This document shows positions 9,675 to 19,703 of a DNA stretch of 64,000 nt, piece by piece. Source of the stretch: Nostocoides sp. HKS02. Its GTDB lineage: Bacteria; Actinomycetota; Actinomycetes; Actinomycetales; Dermatophilaceae. Under the pieces are notes generated by a model that saw only the letters and a program-made list of their open reading frames with translations, was not told where the DNA came from and did not search any database. Made by a program: the position numbers and the translations under genes. The stretch spans positions 1,984,001 to 2,048,000 of the forward strand of contig NZ_CP046121.1 of NCBI RefSeq assembly GCF_009707485.1. Reading direction: 5' to 3'. How positions within the stretch are numbered: the first letter of the stretch is position 1; each line of letters begins with the position of its first letter.

Positions 9675-9712
9675 GAATGTGGGGCTGCCTGACTACAGGC
9701 GTCCCCACATTC
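9675..9712 (+). terminator. Hairpin after the zinc-ribbon gene
   Basis: A 10-bp perfect stem (9675-9684 with 9703-9712) with an inner GCCT/AGGC pairing begins 6 bases after the stop codon. Only a short T-run follows. The position fits an intrinsic terminator. Confidence 0.6.
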
Positions 9713-10037
9713 GACGCACAGAATCCGCAAGCTCAGGCCACGCCAGCAACGAGTTTGATCACAGCGCGCCGGTCGCCCTCAAGTGCGGCGGCCTGGTCCC
9801 GGTTAAGGGCCGACAGCTGAGCGGGCGCGTCGCCAACCAAGGGCGCCCATTTCGCCCAGATGAAGACCAATGCCTAGCCTGTTCGCCGCCGTTCCCCTAC
9901 TGACTCCCGCCCATCGGTCTGGCAGCAGCCGTCGAACCCCGCGGACCCGCATCGCAGTTCCTGGTAGCGGAGCCGGACCTCAGGCGCATCGGTAAGGGCG
10001 AACAGAGGCCGATCATTGTAGCGGTCAGGGTGAGGCC
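9713..10037. other. No gene recognised
   Basis: About 325 bases without a convincing frame or repeat between a terminator and the next small gene. Confidence 0.5.
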
Positions 10038-10421
10038 GTGCGGTTGATTGACGCCCACGGGGCATCGTGCACGATCCTGGTCGTGAACATTGAACAGGAC
10101 GCCAAGACGGCAACCGACGCCCAGATCACACGCCCGAGCAGCGCGGAGAACAACCCCAGCGGCGACGCTCAGACAACCGCGCCTCCTACCCCAGACTCGG
10201 CCACGGCACCTGTCAGCAACCGCACACACCTCGCCCTGATCCACGATAGGAACGGCACGTGGTTTAGCGTCGGCGGGCTCGAGTTGGTCGCCCTGACACC
10301 CGAGGAGCTCGACGAGCTTGAAGCGGGGAATGAACATCTCCTGGACGACCTGCCCTCAATCAACCTGCTGGACGTCCTCCCTGCGGCCTTGCCCGAGGAG
10401 GACTCCGTCCAGTGGACGTAA
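10038..10421 (+). CDS. Small acidic hypothetical protein
   Basis: 127 residues if it starts at GTG 10038, or 112 from the GTG at 10083. The first half is low-complexity (Thr, Ala, Pro, Ser, Asp) and the second half is strongly acidic (LTPEELDELEAGNEHLLDDL). An acidic protein beside a restriction operon on an element could be a DNA mimic, but nothing beyond charge supports that. It converges with the Res gene. Confidence 0.45.
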   Translation: MRLIDAHGASCTILVVNIEQDAKTATDAQITRPSSAENNPSGDAQTTAPPTPDSATAPVSNRTHLALIHDRNGTWFSVGGLELVALTPEELDELEAGNEHLLDDLPSINLLDVLPAALPEEDSVQWT

Positions 10422-10607
10422 GCGAGATGGCCGCACTGGCGCCCCTGTTCCGTGATCACCCAGCCACGCCTTCGTCAGTCTGACCACAAGGCCTTATGCG
10501 CCGGGAACTCGGCCAGCAACTGCCCTATGCCGCGGCCCGAATGTCACCGGTGCGCTGGTACATCTCTTGGGCCCACTAGCGGTTCACGTGGCCGCGAGCG
10601 GACTAGC

Positions 10608-13600
10608 TCACCCGGCGACGAGTTGGAGCAGTGTGTCGTAGTCGGTCACGACGTCGTACTTAACGCAGTCACGCCCGGCCATGTGGTTGAGGGAGGCAAA
10701 GAACTTTCGCGCGCACTCAATCTTGGCGTTCTCGACGCCCTTGAGCTGAAGGGTCGACATCGAGCCCTTGGTCTCGGCGACGAAGTAGACGTGCTTGATC
10801 TTCGTCGTGTCGTCGCGGAAGGCGATGGCCCAGTCGGGGTTGTAGTCGCCAACCGGTGTCGGGATGAAGAACCCACGGGGCAGCTTCGAGTAGACGATCA
10901 CCTCGTCGCTGACGTCGAGCTTCTCCACAAATGACCTCTCGACCTTCGAGTCGGTGACGACGTACTCGTAGACACTCTTCTTCAGCTTGTCTCCCGCCTT
11001 CGACAGGTCTTGAGCTGTCTGGTTCTCGGTGAAGATCGAGGAGTCGTAGCGGCTAGCGAGTGCGTCGTAGCTCAGGTGCTCGACGATCACCGTGGCCTTC
11101 TGCTCGTTGATGAGCCGGGCGGCCTCGGTGATGAACTGCTCGGGGTTCTGCTTGAACTTCGCGAACGTGCCTGGCTGGATGCCGGTAAGGATCGCCGCGC
11201 AGGTTCGGCGGGTGAGCTGGGTCTTCTCTGCGATCTCGCCGAGCAGGTCGTACTTCACCGTCGATCCCGCCGAGACGGCCGAGTGCTCGACCTTCGTCTG
11301 CGACACCTTGAACCCTGTTCCGGCTTCGAGCTGTTCCACGTCGAGGCCGACGACCTGCTTGCCGGCCTCGACGAGGTACTGCATCACCGTCACTTGGAGC
11401 GCCCGATCGAGGGTGCGAATGCAGTTCTTGATCAACTCCTCGGAGTCGAACTCGACCTGGTAGACGGCTTTTTGGTTGATGCGGCCCCACAACTCCTGGA
11501 ACTCACGCTTCTTGAAGTTCGCCTCGTTGAATGGCACCTTCTTCGGCTTGCGGCCGTCGACCGGCTTCGGCACGTCGAGGTACAGCGCATCGACGAGCGG
11601 CCACATGAAGTCCATCACCGGTTTGAGCACCTCAGCCGTGGGTGCGGCGAGCGTGCCGTCGGCGCGGGCGTCTTTGTACTCCTGGGTGACGAAGCCGTCA
11701 TCGTCGATGTAGTTGTTGCGGATGAGGTGGTTGTACAACGCCTGCGCGACCGCGTTCGCGAGCACGCTCGTGGACCCATCGGCGAGCTTGAACTGCTTGC
11801 CGGTGAAGTAGTCGACACTCGCCTTGCGCGGGCGGGCCGACAGCGACTCGATGATCTCCTTCTGGAGTGCGGTGACGAAGTGGGTGTATGACTCGTCGGT
11901 CACGACGGTCAGCTCATTGATGTCGTGCACGGTGACGGGGTTGTCCATCCGCTCGCCATGCTGGTCGACCGACAGCCGCAGGCCGCGACCGATCTCCTGC
12001 CGTCTCGTCGTGGTGTTGTCGCTCTTCTTCAGCATGCCCATCACGAACACGTTCGGGTTGTCCCAGCCCTCACGCAGCGCCGAGTGCGACCAGATGAACC
12101 GCACCGGTTCTTCGAACGACAGCAGCCGCTCCTTGTCCTTGAGGATCAGGTCGTAGGCGTCGACGTCGTCCGATTGGCCGGCGAAGTCGCCACGCGCCGC
12201 GATCTTGCCGTCGATGGAGCGGCCGGTCTTCTTGTCGATCGAGAAGTAGCCCTCGTGGGTCGAGCGCATCGGGATCGCTTCTACGTGCTTTCGGTACCGC
12301 TCGGCGGCTTCGTCGAGGTCCAACTGGCCGAGGTAGTCGGCCAGCACCGCCTCGTACTCCTCCTCAAACACGCGGGCGTACTCGCCGAGGGCGTCCTCAC
12401 TGTCGTAGTCGCGGTACTTGGCGACCTCGTCGATGAAGAACAGTGACAGCGTCTTGATGCCCTGCGCGAAGAGTTCGCGTTCCTTGTCGAGGTGGGCGCG
12501 GATGACTTCGCGGATCTGGATGCGACGCTTCTGGTCTTCTGCCACATCCTCGGTCACCTCGCCGGCGCCGATGATGTCGCCGTTGCTTAGCTCGATGAGG
12601 TCGCGGTTCGCGTCGACATCACGGATGAACAGGCCCTTGTACGCCTCGATGCCGCCGGAGACGTCGTGCAGGTTCATGCCCTGGCTCAGGCGCTTCACCT
12701 GCCGCCTGATCCCTTGGGCGGTCTGCACCTCCAGCTCGACGCGGGCCTTCGGGAACTCCGCACCCTTGCCGACCTCGAGCCCGTCCACGTACAGGTAGGC
12801 GGTGCTACCGGCCAGGTGCTTGACCGTGATGCCGCGCACCGCGATCTTCTTCACGAGCTTCTGGTTGAACGCGTCGACGGCGTCGAGCCGGTGCACCTTG
12901 GTGCGCTCGATCTTGTGAGTCGCCGAGTAGCGCAGCGCGAACAGGGCGTTGAACAACCCGAGCGCCTCCAGCGACTTCGACGGCTTCTTCGCGTCGCCCT
13001 CGATCTTCTGTGGCTCGTCGATGATGAGGATTGGCCGGTTGGCGGCGATGACGTCGATCGGTTTGCGGGACTGGAAGTCGTCGAGCACCTCGTAGATGCG
13101 TCGGGCGTCCTTGCCGGTGGCGTTGAACGCCTGGATGTTGATGATCATGACCTGTACGCCGGAGTCGGAGGAGAACCGCTCCAGCTCGTGCAGCCGCGAT
13201 GAGTTATAGATGAACGTGCGCGGCTTGGTGCCGTAGAGTTGCTGGAAGTGCTCGGCGGTGATGTCGAAGGACTTCTTCACGCCCTCGCGGATCGCGATCG
13301 ACGGCACGACCACGATGTACTTCGACCACCCGTAGCGCTTGTGCAGCTCCATGATCGTCTTGATGTAGACGTAGGTCTTCCCGGTGCCGGTCTCCATCTC
13401 GATGTCGAGATTGATCGGTGCGGCGGACTTCTTGACCGGGTCCTTGAGATCCTTCGACAGTTCCAGCCCGCGGGCCCTCTGCACCCGCTGGACGTTTTCC
13501 AGGAGCTGCGGCGGCGTGAGCGCGATCTCCGCGTTACGCAGACCAGCGTCCTCCAGCAGCGTCAGTGCCGCACCCTTGCCGGGATCGATGCGGTACTTCA

Positions 13601-13691
13601 CTCCGTCCGCGTACGGCTGCGCGGAGAACACATCGACCACGGCATCGACGGCGTGGGTCTGGTACTGCTGAACCTTGAACTGGAGCTTCAT
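10608..13691 (-). CDS. res: Type III restriction enzyme, Res subunit
   Basis: 1,027 residues, the usual length for Res. Superfamily 2 helicase motifs are clear: METGTGKT (99-106) and IIDEPQ (223-228). The C-terminus has the PD-(D/E)XK nuclease pattern: PDWA near residue 953 and AETKG near 973. Res acts with Mod to translocate on DNA and cut between two unmodified, head-to-head sites. It is the last gene of the operon, 4 bases after the Mod stop, with no ribosome binding site of its own, so translation probably depends on Mod. It looks intact. Confidence 0.92.
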   Translation of the reverse strand: MKLQFKVQQYQTHAVDAVVDVFSAQPYADGVKYRIDPGKGAALTLLEDAGLRNAEIALTPPQLLENVQRVQRARGLELSKDLKDPVKKSAAPINLDIEMETGTGKTYVYIKTIMELHKRYGWSKYIVVVPSIAIREGVKKSFDITAEHFQQLYGTKPRTFIYNSSRLHELERFSSDSGVQVMIINIQAFNATGKDARRIYEVLDDFQSRKPIDVIAANRPILIIDEPQKIEGDAKKPSKSLEALGLFNALFALRYSATHKIERTKVHRLDAVDAFNQKLVKKIAVRGITVKHLAGSTAYLYVDGLEVGKGAEFPKARVELEVQTAQGIRRQVKRLSQGMNLHDVSGGIEAYKGLFIRDVDANRDLIELSNGDIIGAGEVTEDVAEDQKRRIQIREVIRAHLDKERELFAQGIKTLSLFFIDEVAKYRDYDSEDALGEYARVFEEEYEAVLADYLGQLDLDEAAERYRKHVEAIPMRSTHEGYFSIDKKTGRSIDGKIAARGDFAGQSDDVDAYDLILKDKERLLSFEEPVRFIWSHSALREGWDNPNVFVMGMLKKSDNTTTRRQEIGRGLRLSVDQHGERMDNPVTVHDINELTVVTDESYTHFVTALQKEIIESLSARPRKASVDYFTGKQFKLADGSTSVLANAVAQALYNHLIRNNYIDDDGFVTQEYKDARADGTLAAPTAEVLKPVMDFMWPLVDALYLDVPKPVDGRKPKKVPFNEANFKKREFQELWGRINQKAVYQVEFDSEELIKNCIRTLDRALQVTVMQYLVEAGKQVVGLDVEQLEAGTGFKVSQTKVEHSAVSAGSTVKYDLLGEIAEKTQLTRRTCAAILTGIQPGTFAKFKQNPEQFITEAARLINEQKATVIVEHLSYDALASRYDSSIFTENQTAQDLSKAGDKLKKSVYEYVVTDSKVERSFVEKLDVSDEVIVYSKLPRGFFIPTPVGDYNPDWAIAFRDDTTKIKHVYFVAETKGSMSTLQLKGVENAKIECARKFFASLNHMAGRDCVKYDVVTDYDTLLQLVAG

Positions 13692-13695
13692 CGGG

Positions 13696-15564
13696 TCAGA
13701 TCGCCCTTACCTCGGTCTCGGGAGACACCTCGCGGAAGATCTGCTCAGCGTTGATACGCGCGGCATCGCTGGCGAAACCCGCGTCGAGGAACACGGCGCG
13801 CAGCGGATGCCGACTGGCGATCTCCTTGACGACGGCGGAAGTGATGTCATCGGCGAAGCATGCGACGAGCGCGCCATCGGCGACCGACAGAATCTCTCGC
13901 TCGTAGACTTCTTCGGTTACGACTGGCTCGCTCATGTCGAGGGCCCAATCGAGAAGCACCTGGAAGACCAGGTCTTGCGGCGTGCGATCGGGCTTCACGC
14001 TGTTCGCAAGGTCCGCGAGGGCAGGTTGCGCGGTCTGGTCGGGCGCGTGCAGCACAGGAGCCATGTTCGTTGTGTCCACGCGGAGCACGCGGAACCCCCG
14101 GTCGAAGCCTGCAGCCTCAAGGCCGAGCCCGGCAGCGATCTGCGCCCCACTCCGGCGCAACCGCTCCTTCGCGATGTCTGCGATAGAGGCGAAGCCAGCC
14201 TTCGCAGCTTCGCTGTCGGGAGCGCACGGCTCCGGCAGCTGCACCATGATGTAGCGGCGCGAGCCTCCGTCCGCAGCGTTCTGCTGCATGACTGCGTCAG
14301 CCGTCGACGCCGACCCAGCGAAGAAGTCGAGAACAACGGAATCACGGTCCGCAGCAGCCAGTTCCAGGATAAATCGAATCAGTCGAACTGGCTTCGGAGT
14401 GTCAAACACATCCTCTGGCATGAGTTTGAGCAACTCGTACTTTGCCTGACGATTGTGACCGGTGCGATCGAGGTCGATCCACAGTGTGGACGGTGGCAGC
14501 CCCTTCATGTCGGCCAAGTAGGTTCGCCGTCGAATGCCGGTTCCGTCGGGTGTAAAGCGAATCTCGCCCGACGCAATCTTCTCCTGCATGGCCTCACGTG
14601 ACCAGCGCCAGCCGTTCTTGGGAGGCGCGATCGCAATCCCCTGCGGCGACGTCAACGTGTAGACCAAGTTCTCGCGATAGTTAGGCGAGTTTAGCGGGTT
14701 TCCGTCGAAGTACGGGCCTCTCGGGTCGCTGTCAGGATTCCGGAAGTGCCCCTGCTTCGACTGATCGGAGATCCGTTCCGGTATCCACGCCGCACTGCGC
14801 GCGTAAACAAGGATGTGATTGTGATCCAGCGAGAACCGCTTAGCGTCGTTGTTGCTGTTGTCCTTCGAACGCCAGACGACGTTCGCTACGAAGTTCTGCT
14901 CACCAAAGACTTCATCGCAGAGCCGGCGAAGGTTCGCGGCCTCGTTGTCGTCGATTGAGATGAAGATGGCTCCGTCTTCGGCGAGGAGATTGCGCGCGAG
15001 CTTCAGGCGCGGGTACATCATGCTGAGCCAGTCTGAGTGGAAACGCCCGTTGGACTCCGCGTTCGCGACGAGCCGCTCTCCGACGTCCGACCATTGGCCA
15101 GATCGCTCCAGGTAGTCCGCACTAGACTCCGCGAAGTCGTCGTCGTACACGAAGTCGTGGCCAGTGTTGTACGGGGGGTCGATGAAGATGAGTTTGACCT
15201 TACCGAGGTACGACTCCTGGAGAAGTTTCAGTGCGTCCAAGTTGTCGCCCTCGATGAAGAGGTTGCGTGTGGTGTCGAAGTCGACCGACTCGTCGCGCAC
15301 CGGCCGCAGTGTCTTGGCGATCGGCGCGTTGGCGGCGAAGGCGGCGGCGCGCTTGCCGGGCCAGTCGAGCTGGTAGCGCTCCCGCGGTCCTTCGACGACG
15401 TGATCGGTGAGTTCTTGGCGGAGCGCGTCGAAGTCGATAGTGCGGAGGGGGTTGCCGTCCGCGTCGAGGGTCTCGGTGACGACCGCGGGGAAGAGATCGG
15501 CAATCGCGTCGATGTTGCGCTGGGTGAGGTCTGGCGAATGCATCTTGAGCTTGTCCACGGTCAT
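13696..15564 (-). CDS. mod: Type III DNA methyltransferase, Mod subunit
   Basis: 622 residues with beta-class N6-adenine methyltransferase motifs: DPPYNTG (129-135, motif IV) and, later, DFFAGSAST (413-421, motif I). The region between them is the expected target recognition domain. Mod sets sequence specificity and both protects host DNA and guides Res. Start ATG 15564 overlaps the DUF4391 stop as ATGA with AAGGA just upstream; another ATG lies 7 codons later. I see no simple repeat that would suggest phase variation. Confidence 0.92.
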   Translation of the reverse strand: MTVDKLKMHSPDLTQRNIDAIADLFPAVVTETLDADGNPLRTIDFDALRQELTDHVVEGPRERYQLDWPGKRAAAFAANAPIAKTLRPVRDESVDFDTTRNLFIEGDNLDALKLLQESYLGKVKLIFIDPPYNTGHDFVYDDDFAESSADYLERSGQWSDVGERLVANAESNGRFHSDWLSMMYPRLKLARNLLAEDGAIFISIDDNEAANLRRLCDEVFGEQNFVANVVWRSKDNSNNDAKRFSLDHNHILVYARSAAWIPERISDQSKQGHFRNPDSDPRGPYFDGNPLNSPNYRENLVYTLTSPQGIAIAPPKNGWRWSREAMQEKIASGEIRFTPDGTGIRRRTYLADMKGLPPSTLWIDLDRTGHNRQAKYELLKLMPEDVFDTPKPVRLIRFILELAAADRDSVVLDFFAGSASTADAVMQQNAADGGSRRYIMVQLPEPCAPDSEAAKAGFASIADIAKERLRRSGAQIAAGLGLEAAGFDRGFRVLRVDTTNMAPVLHAPDQTAQPALADLANSVKPDRTPQDLVFQVLLDWALDMSEPVVTEEVYEREILSVADGALVACFADDITSAVVKEIASRHPLRAVFLDAGFASDAARINAEQIFREVSPETEVRAI

Positions 15565-16244
15565 TCCTTGGTGCTCGGTACGGGGTCGGTCAGCTCGGTG
15601 AGCACTGCGGTGCGTTCCTTGATCTGCCTTCGAAGTTCGATCTTGCGGTTGAGCTGTGGTTCGGTGCGCAGCTTCTTCTCGACACCGGCGATCTCGCGGG
15701 TGAGCCCGCGGATACGTTCCATTCTGTGGAGGGCGTCCCACAGCTCTTCGAGCGGCCTGATGGGGTGCGGGAGCAAGCGGCCCAACAACTGGCTGTAAAG
15801 ACCGTCCATGTCCAGCGCGGCGGGCAGCGGTATGCGCGGTTGATCAGAGCCGATCCAGCCGGTGCGGAAGTAGTCCGTGCCCTTGGTCCTGCCGCCGGCA
15901 CGCTTGTAGGCGGCGGTAATCGCCTGTTGGGTTCCAGGGCCGTCACCGCGGCGCAGCTCGAAGATGATCTGGCTGGGGATCGCCCTGTCGATGGAGGCGA
16001 GCACGGAGTTGTCGAGGTTGGAGCCTTTGAGGTCCACCACGAAGACTTGGATCTCGGTGACGGTCTCACCGGGCGCGAGGCGCAGCGACTCTTCGCCGAG
16101 CTTGAAGGCCCAGCGGACGCGCTGGACCTCGTCGACGAACCGCTGCTTGAGCACGCCACCTGCGCTGGCTTCGGCGTACAGGCGCTCCTTGGGGATGACC
16201 CGGCCGACCTTCGCCGCCTCGGGCCACTGGATCAGGTCAGTCAT
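15561..16244 (-). CDS. DUF4391 domain protein of the type III operon
   Basis: 227 residues from ATG 16244. The N-terminal LIQWPEAAKVGRVIPKERLY, the VDLKGSNLDNSVLASIDRAIP middle and a charged coiled-coil C-terminus match what I know of DUF4391. That family is found beside SNF2 helicases and Mod/Res genes, with no established biochemical role. Its start overlaps the helicase stop by 8 bases and its stop overlaps the Mod start. The coupling argues that it is an integral part of the system, perhaps a bridging or regulatory subunit (inference). Confidence 0.75.
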   Translation of the reverse strand: MTDLIQWPEAAKVGRVIPKERLYAEASAGGVLKQRFVDEVQRVRWAFKLGEESLRLAPGETVTEIQVFVVDLKGSNLDNSVLASIDRAIPSQIIFELRRGDGPGTQQAITAAYKRAGGRTKGTDYFRTGWIGSDQPRIPLPAALDMDGLYSQLLGRLLPHPIRPLEELWDALHRMERIRGLTREIAGVEKKLRTEPQLNRKIELRRQIKERTAVLTELTDPVPSTKE

Positions 16245-19200
16245 CGGTCGGTTCGGGCTCGACAATGGCGAGGAAGGCGATCAGCTCGAAGTCATCGAGT
16301 CCCTCGAAACTCTGCTGCAACGCGGTGGTCTTTGTGCCGGAGAACAGACTGTCGATGTCACGCTGCTCGGTGACGTCGATGAGGGAGTTGATCGCCTTAT
16401 TGAGGAGGTCCGAGTAGACGCCCATCTCGGCACCTTCGCTCGTGAGTTGGTTGAAGACGTGGTACGCCGAGGGGATCGGCTCATGCGCGCCCTGGCAGCT
16501 CGCCCGAATCAGGTCGAGGAGCTGCTTGACCTCGGTGTGGTCGGTGACGACGTTGCCGTCGTTGTTGAGGTAGATCAGGTAGTGCGGGTGCAGGCGGTTG
16601 TGGCGGTTGATCTTCGCCTGCTCATCGACACTGCGCAGCGCGAAGATCACGCCCGGACGAAGGCCGCGGTCGGGATTGGCGGGAACGGCTGCGTGGAGAC
16701 CTTTGGGCGAGGATGCGAGGTCGCCGTACTGCGCCATGTACTTGAGCAGGTCCATGCGGAAGTCGTTGAGTCCGAGGTCGGTGATGGAGACGCCAGTGCG
16801 GACGTCCTCCAGCTCGATCACCTCGTCCTGGAGGCGGCGGAGCTGCTCCTTGCGGAACTTCGTGTCGTTGGACTCCTGGGTGAGGAGGTTGTCGTCGGCG
16901 GTGGCGGCGAGGTCGGCGATGACCATGCGGTTCTCGACGCGTTCCTTCAGGTTGATGTACTCATCAAGGCTGATGTCGGGCCAGAAGTTGACCATTTGGA
17001 TCACCGAGTTCTTCGAGCCGATGCGGTCGACGCGGCCGAAGCGCTGGATGATCCGCACCGGGTTCCAGTGGATGTCGTAGTTGACGACATAGTCGCAGTC
17101 CTGAAGGTTCTGCCCCTCCGAGATGCAATCGGTGCCGATCAGCAGGTCGATGTCGCCGGGCTCGTCCGGGAACACAACGGCCTTGTCCTTCGAGCCTGGG
17201 GAGAAAAACGTCAAGAGCTTCTGGAAGTCGAAGCCGTCGCCCAGGGTCGTCTTGGGATGAGTGGAGCCAGTGACAAGGCCGATTTCGAGCGATCTTTCGA
17301 CATGGACGGTCTGCTCCAGGTTTGCGTACAGGTAGCGGGCTGTGTCGGCGAACGCCGAGAAGAGCAGCATCTTCTTGTTCTCGCCGTTGAGCGGGTGTTC
17401 GACCTTCTCGTTGATGACCCGCCGGAGTCGCTGGAGCTTGCGGTCGTGCTCCGGGGTGATGAGATCCATTGCTTCCACGAGCTCGCGGATCGTCTCCCGG
17501 TCGTGCCACAGGTCGTTGCGCCACGACGTGGTGTCCATGTCGTCGAGGTCGATCTGGTACTTCTTCCCGACCGAAGGAGCGGTCGGGACCTCGAAGTCAT
17601 CATCATCGGCCTCGATGTCGCCAAGCGCCGCGCCGATGTTGGCGATCTTGCCGTCTTTGTCGTCCAGGTCCCGCAGCGCGTGGTCGACCGCGGCTTCGAC
17701 CTTGCGCAATGTGATGCGGAATGCCTCGACAGAGCTTTCCAGGCGCTTCAGAAGGTTGACTGTCATCAGGGTCTTGAGGCCCTGCTCTCGACCGGCCATA
17801 CCGAGGTTGCCGCGTGCGGTGCCGCCCTCGACGGCATACATGTCGGCGTACTTCTGCATCTTGCTGGGGAAGACGTAGGACAGCGGAGTGTAAACAGCGA
17901 GGTTGAGAACCTGGAGCTGCTCGAAGATCTCGTTGAACGTCGGCGCCTGGGGCAGGTCGGTGAGTGGTTCGCGGATCGACTCCGGCTGAAGGCGCTTGGG
18001 GAAGGGCCCGATGTCGGCGATGTCGTAGAACGACTGGATGTGCTTGCGGGAACGGGCGATGGTGACCGCGTCCAAGAGCTCGAAGAAGTCGAAGTCCAGC
18101 ATGCGCAGGATCGCGTCGGCGGTGCGCTCTTCGGCGGGAAGCTCGGCCCATCTCTTGAAGGCGACCTGGGCTTCGCGGAACACCTGCTCGATTGACTTGT
18201 TGATGTCGAGCTTTGACGAGAGCTGCTCCGACTCGCCTTCATAGGCAAGCTGCAGCTGGTTCTTGAGGTCGTTGAAGCGATTGTTGACGGGGGTGGCCGA
18301 CAGCATGAGGACCTTGGTCTTCACGCCACTCTGGATGACCTTGCGCATGAGCCGCTGGTAGCGGCTCTCCTTGTCCTCGGAGTAGTCGGCATTGCGGAAG
18401 TTGTGGGACTCGTCGATGACGACGAGGTTGAAGTTGCCCCAGTTCACCTTGCTCAGGTCGAGCTGCCCGGAGTAGCCCCTGTCGCGCGACAGGTCGGTGT
18501 GGGCGAGGACGTGGTAGCTGAATCGGTCAGCCGAGAATGGGTTGGTGACGTAGGGGCTGTTGTAGGTCGTCCAGTTGTCCTCGAGCTTCTTCGGCGCCAG
18601 CACGAGGACGGACTTGTTGCGGCTCTCGTAGTACTTGATGACCGCGAGCGCAGTGAAGGTTTTGCCCAGGCCGACGCTGTCGGCAAGTATGCAGCCGTTG
18701 TAGGTCTCCAGCTTGTTGATGATGCCAACGGCGGCGTCGCGCTGGAAGTTGTAGAGCCTCTTCCAGATCTCCGAATCGCGCCATCCGGTCAGGTCATCCG
18801 GTAGCACGTCCTCGCTGATGTCTTCGAGGAACTCCGAAAAGAGGTTGTAGAGGATCAGGAAATAGATCCGCTCCGGGCTGTTCTCGGCGTACACGCTTGC
18901 GATGTGCTCGTAGACGAGCTTGGTGACATCCTCAACCTGCTGGGGGCTCGACCAGATCTGGTCGAAGGTCTGGAGGTAGGCAAACGCAAATGGGGCCTCG
19001 TCGACTTTGTTGACGAGGTTGGACACTGCGTCGCCCCGCTCGTAGCCGAGGTCGGCCGAGGTGAAGCCCTGGAGCGGCATGTACGCGGCCCGGCCATCCA
19101 CCACGGCGAACTGCTGCATGGGTGCGCCGGTCGTGTTGGACTTGAAGGTGACCTTGCGCTTGATCCAGTCTGCGCATTCGCGAGCGATTGCACGCTGTGC

Positions 19201-19497
19201 GAGCTTGTTGCGGAGCCGAATCTCAAACTCGGAACCATAGAGGCTGGACTCGCGCTGGGCCTGCGGTATGTAGAACTCCCGACGCTCCTTCTTGACCTTG
19301 TCGGTCGCCTGGCTAGCCACGAACGTCGGAGCCGTGAAGATGAACTCCAGCTCCTCGACGCCCTCCAACTCCTTGCGAAGCGCCTCGAAGGCGTAGATGG
19401 AGAACGTCGACGCGGCTATGCGGAGTTTGGAGCCGCGAGCGAGTGTGACCTTGAAGTCATCACCCAGCAGCCTGTTGAGGTTGTCGATGATCTCCAT
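16237..19497 (-). CDS. SNF2-type helicase with N-terminal PLD-like domain
   Basis: 1,086 residues. Residues 25-160 resemble a phospholipase D-like fold (KLRIAASTFSIYAFEAL; FAVVDGRAAYMPLQGFTSADLG), but I cannot find an intact HKD pair, so nuclease activity is uncertain. Helicase motifs follow: ADSVGLGKT (272-280), IDESHNFRN (361-369), LSATP, and C-terminal GTDCISEGQNLQ and QRFGRVDRIGS. It lies between the HTH gene and DUF4391 with start/stop overlaps on both sides. Standard type III systems need only Mod and Res, so this is an added translocase. It probably remodels DNA or assists restriction (inference). Confidence 0.85.
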   Translation of the reverse strand: MEIIDNLNRLLGDDFKVTLARGSKLRIAASTFSIYAFEALRKELEGVEELEFIFTAPTFVASQATDKVKKERREFYIPQAQRESSLYGSEFEIRLRNKLAQRAIARECADWIKRKVTFKSNTTGAPMQQFAVVDGRAAYMPLQGFTSADLGYERGDAVSNLVNKVDEAPFAFAYLQTFDQIWSSPQQVEDVTKLVYEHIASVYAENSPERIYFLILYNLFSEFLEDISEDVLPDDLTGWRDSEIWKRLYNFQRDAAVGIINKLETYNGCILADSVGLGKTFTALAVIKYYESRNKSVLVLAPKKLEDNWTTYNSPYVTNPFSADRFSYHVLAHTDLSRDRGYSGQLDLSKVNWGNFNLVVIDESHNFRNADYSEDKESRYQRLMRKVIQSGVKTKVLMLSATPVNNRFNDLKNQLQLAYEGESEQLSSKLDINKSIEQVFREAQVAFKRWAELPAEERTADAILRMLDFDFFELLDAVTIARSRKHIQSFYDIADIGPFPKRLQPESIREPLTDLPQAPTFNEIFEQLQVLNLAVYTPLSYVFPSKMQKYADMYAVEGGTARGNLGMAGREQGLKTLMTVNLLKRLESSVEAFRITLRKVEAAVDHALRDLDDKDGKIANIGAALGDIEADDDDFEVPTAPSVGKKYQIDLDDMDTTSWRNDLWHDRETIRELVEAMDLITPEHDRKLQRLRRVINEKVEHPLNGENKKMLLFSAFADTARYLYANLEQTVHVERSLEIGLVTGSTHPKTTLGDGFDFQKLLTFFSPGSKDKAVVFPDEPGDIDLLIGTDCISEGQNLQDCDYVVNYDIHWNPVRIIQRFGRVDRIGSKNSVIQMVNFWPDISLDEYINLKERVENRMVIADLAATADDNLLTQESNDTKFRKEQLRRLQDEVIELEDVRTGVSITDLGLNDFRMDLLKYMAQYGDLASSPKGLHAAVPANPDRGLRPGVIFALRSVDEQAKINRHNRLHPHYLIYLNNDGNVVTDHTEVKQLLDLIRASCQGAHEPIPSAYHVFNQLTSEGAEMGVYSDLLNKAINSLIDVTEQRDIDSLFSGTKTTALQQSFEGLDDFELIAFLAIVEPEPTDD

Positions 19498-19703
19498 CAG
19501 CGAACCTCACTCGTGGGGGACTTCGCCGTCTGGTCGGCGCCACTGTTGCGCACCCAGTAGTCGACCTCGGTGAGCTTGAACTTCCACAGGCGCCCGACCC
19601 GATGGGCGGGCATTTCCTTCTTCGCAATCCAGGCGTAGATGCTGTCCTTGGCCACGCCGAGATGCTCGGCGATGACGTCAGCAGACACCCAAGGCTCGGT
19701 CAC
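19497..19703 (-). CDS. Small excisionase-like HTH protein heading the restriction operon
   Basis: 68 residues from GTG 19703: a MerR/excisionase-type HTH (WVSADVIAEHLGVAKDSIYAWI) followed by a wing (HRVGRLWKFKLTEVDYWV). The longer frame upstream has no in-frame start near the conserved part, so GTG 19703 is preferred. Its TGA shares a base with the helicase ATG. As first gene of the operon it is a natural candidate for a controller of the restriction genes, but it could instead help DNA targeting. Confidence 0.7.
   Translation of the reverse strand: MTEPWVSADVIAEHLGVAKDSIYAWIAKKEMPAHRVGRLWKFKLTEVDYWVRNSGADQTAKSPTSEVR

Noticed and set aside
10608..19703. Assignment of the helicase/methylase cluster to DISARM, BREX or Druantia
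   Set aside because: The hallmark genes of those systems (drmA/drmB, pglZ/brxL, druE-type) are missing; Mod and Res are plainly type III.
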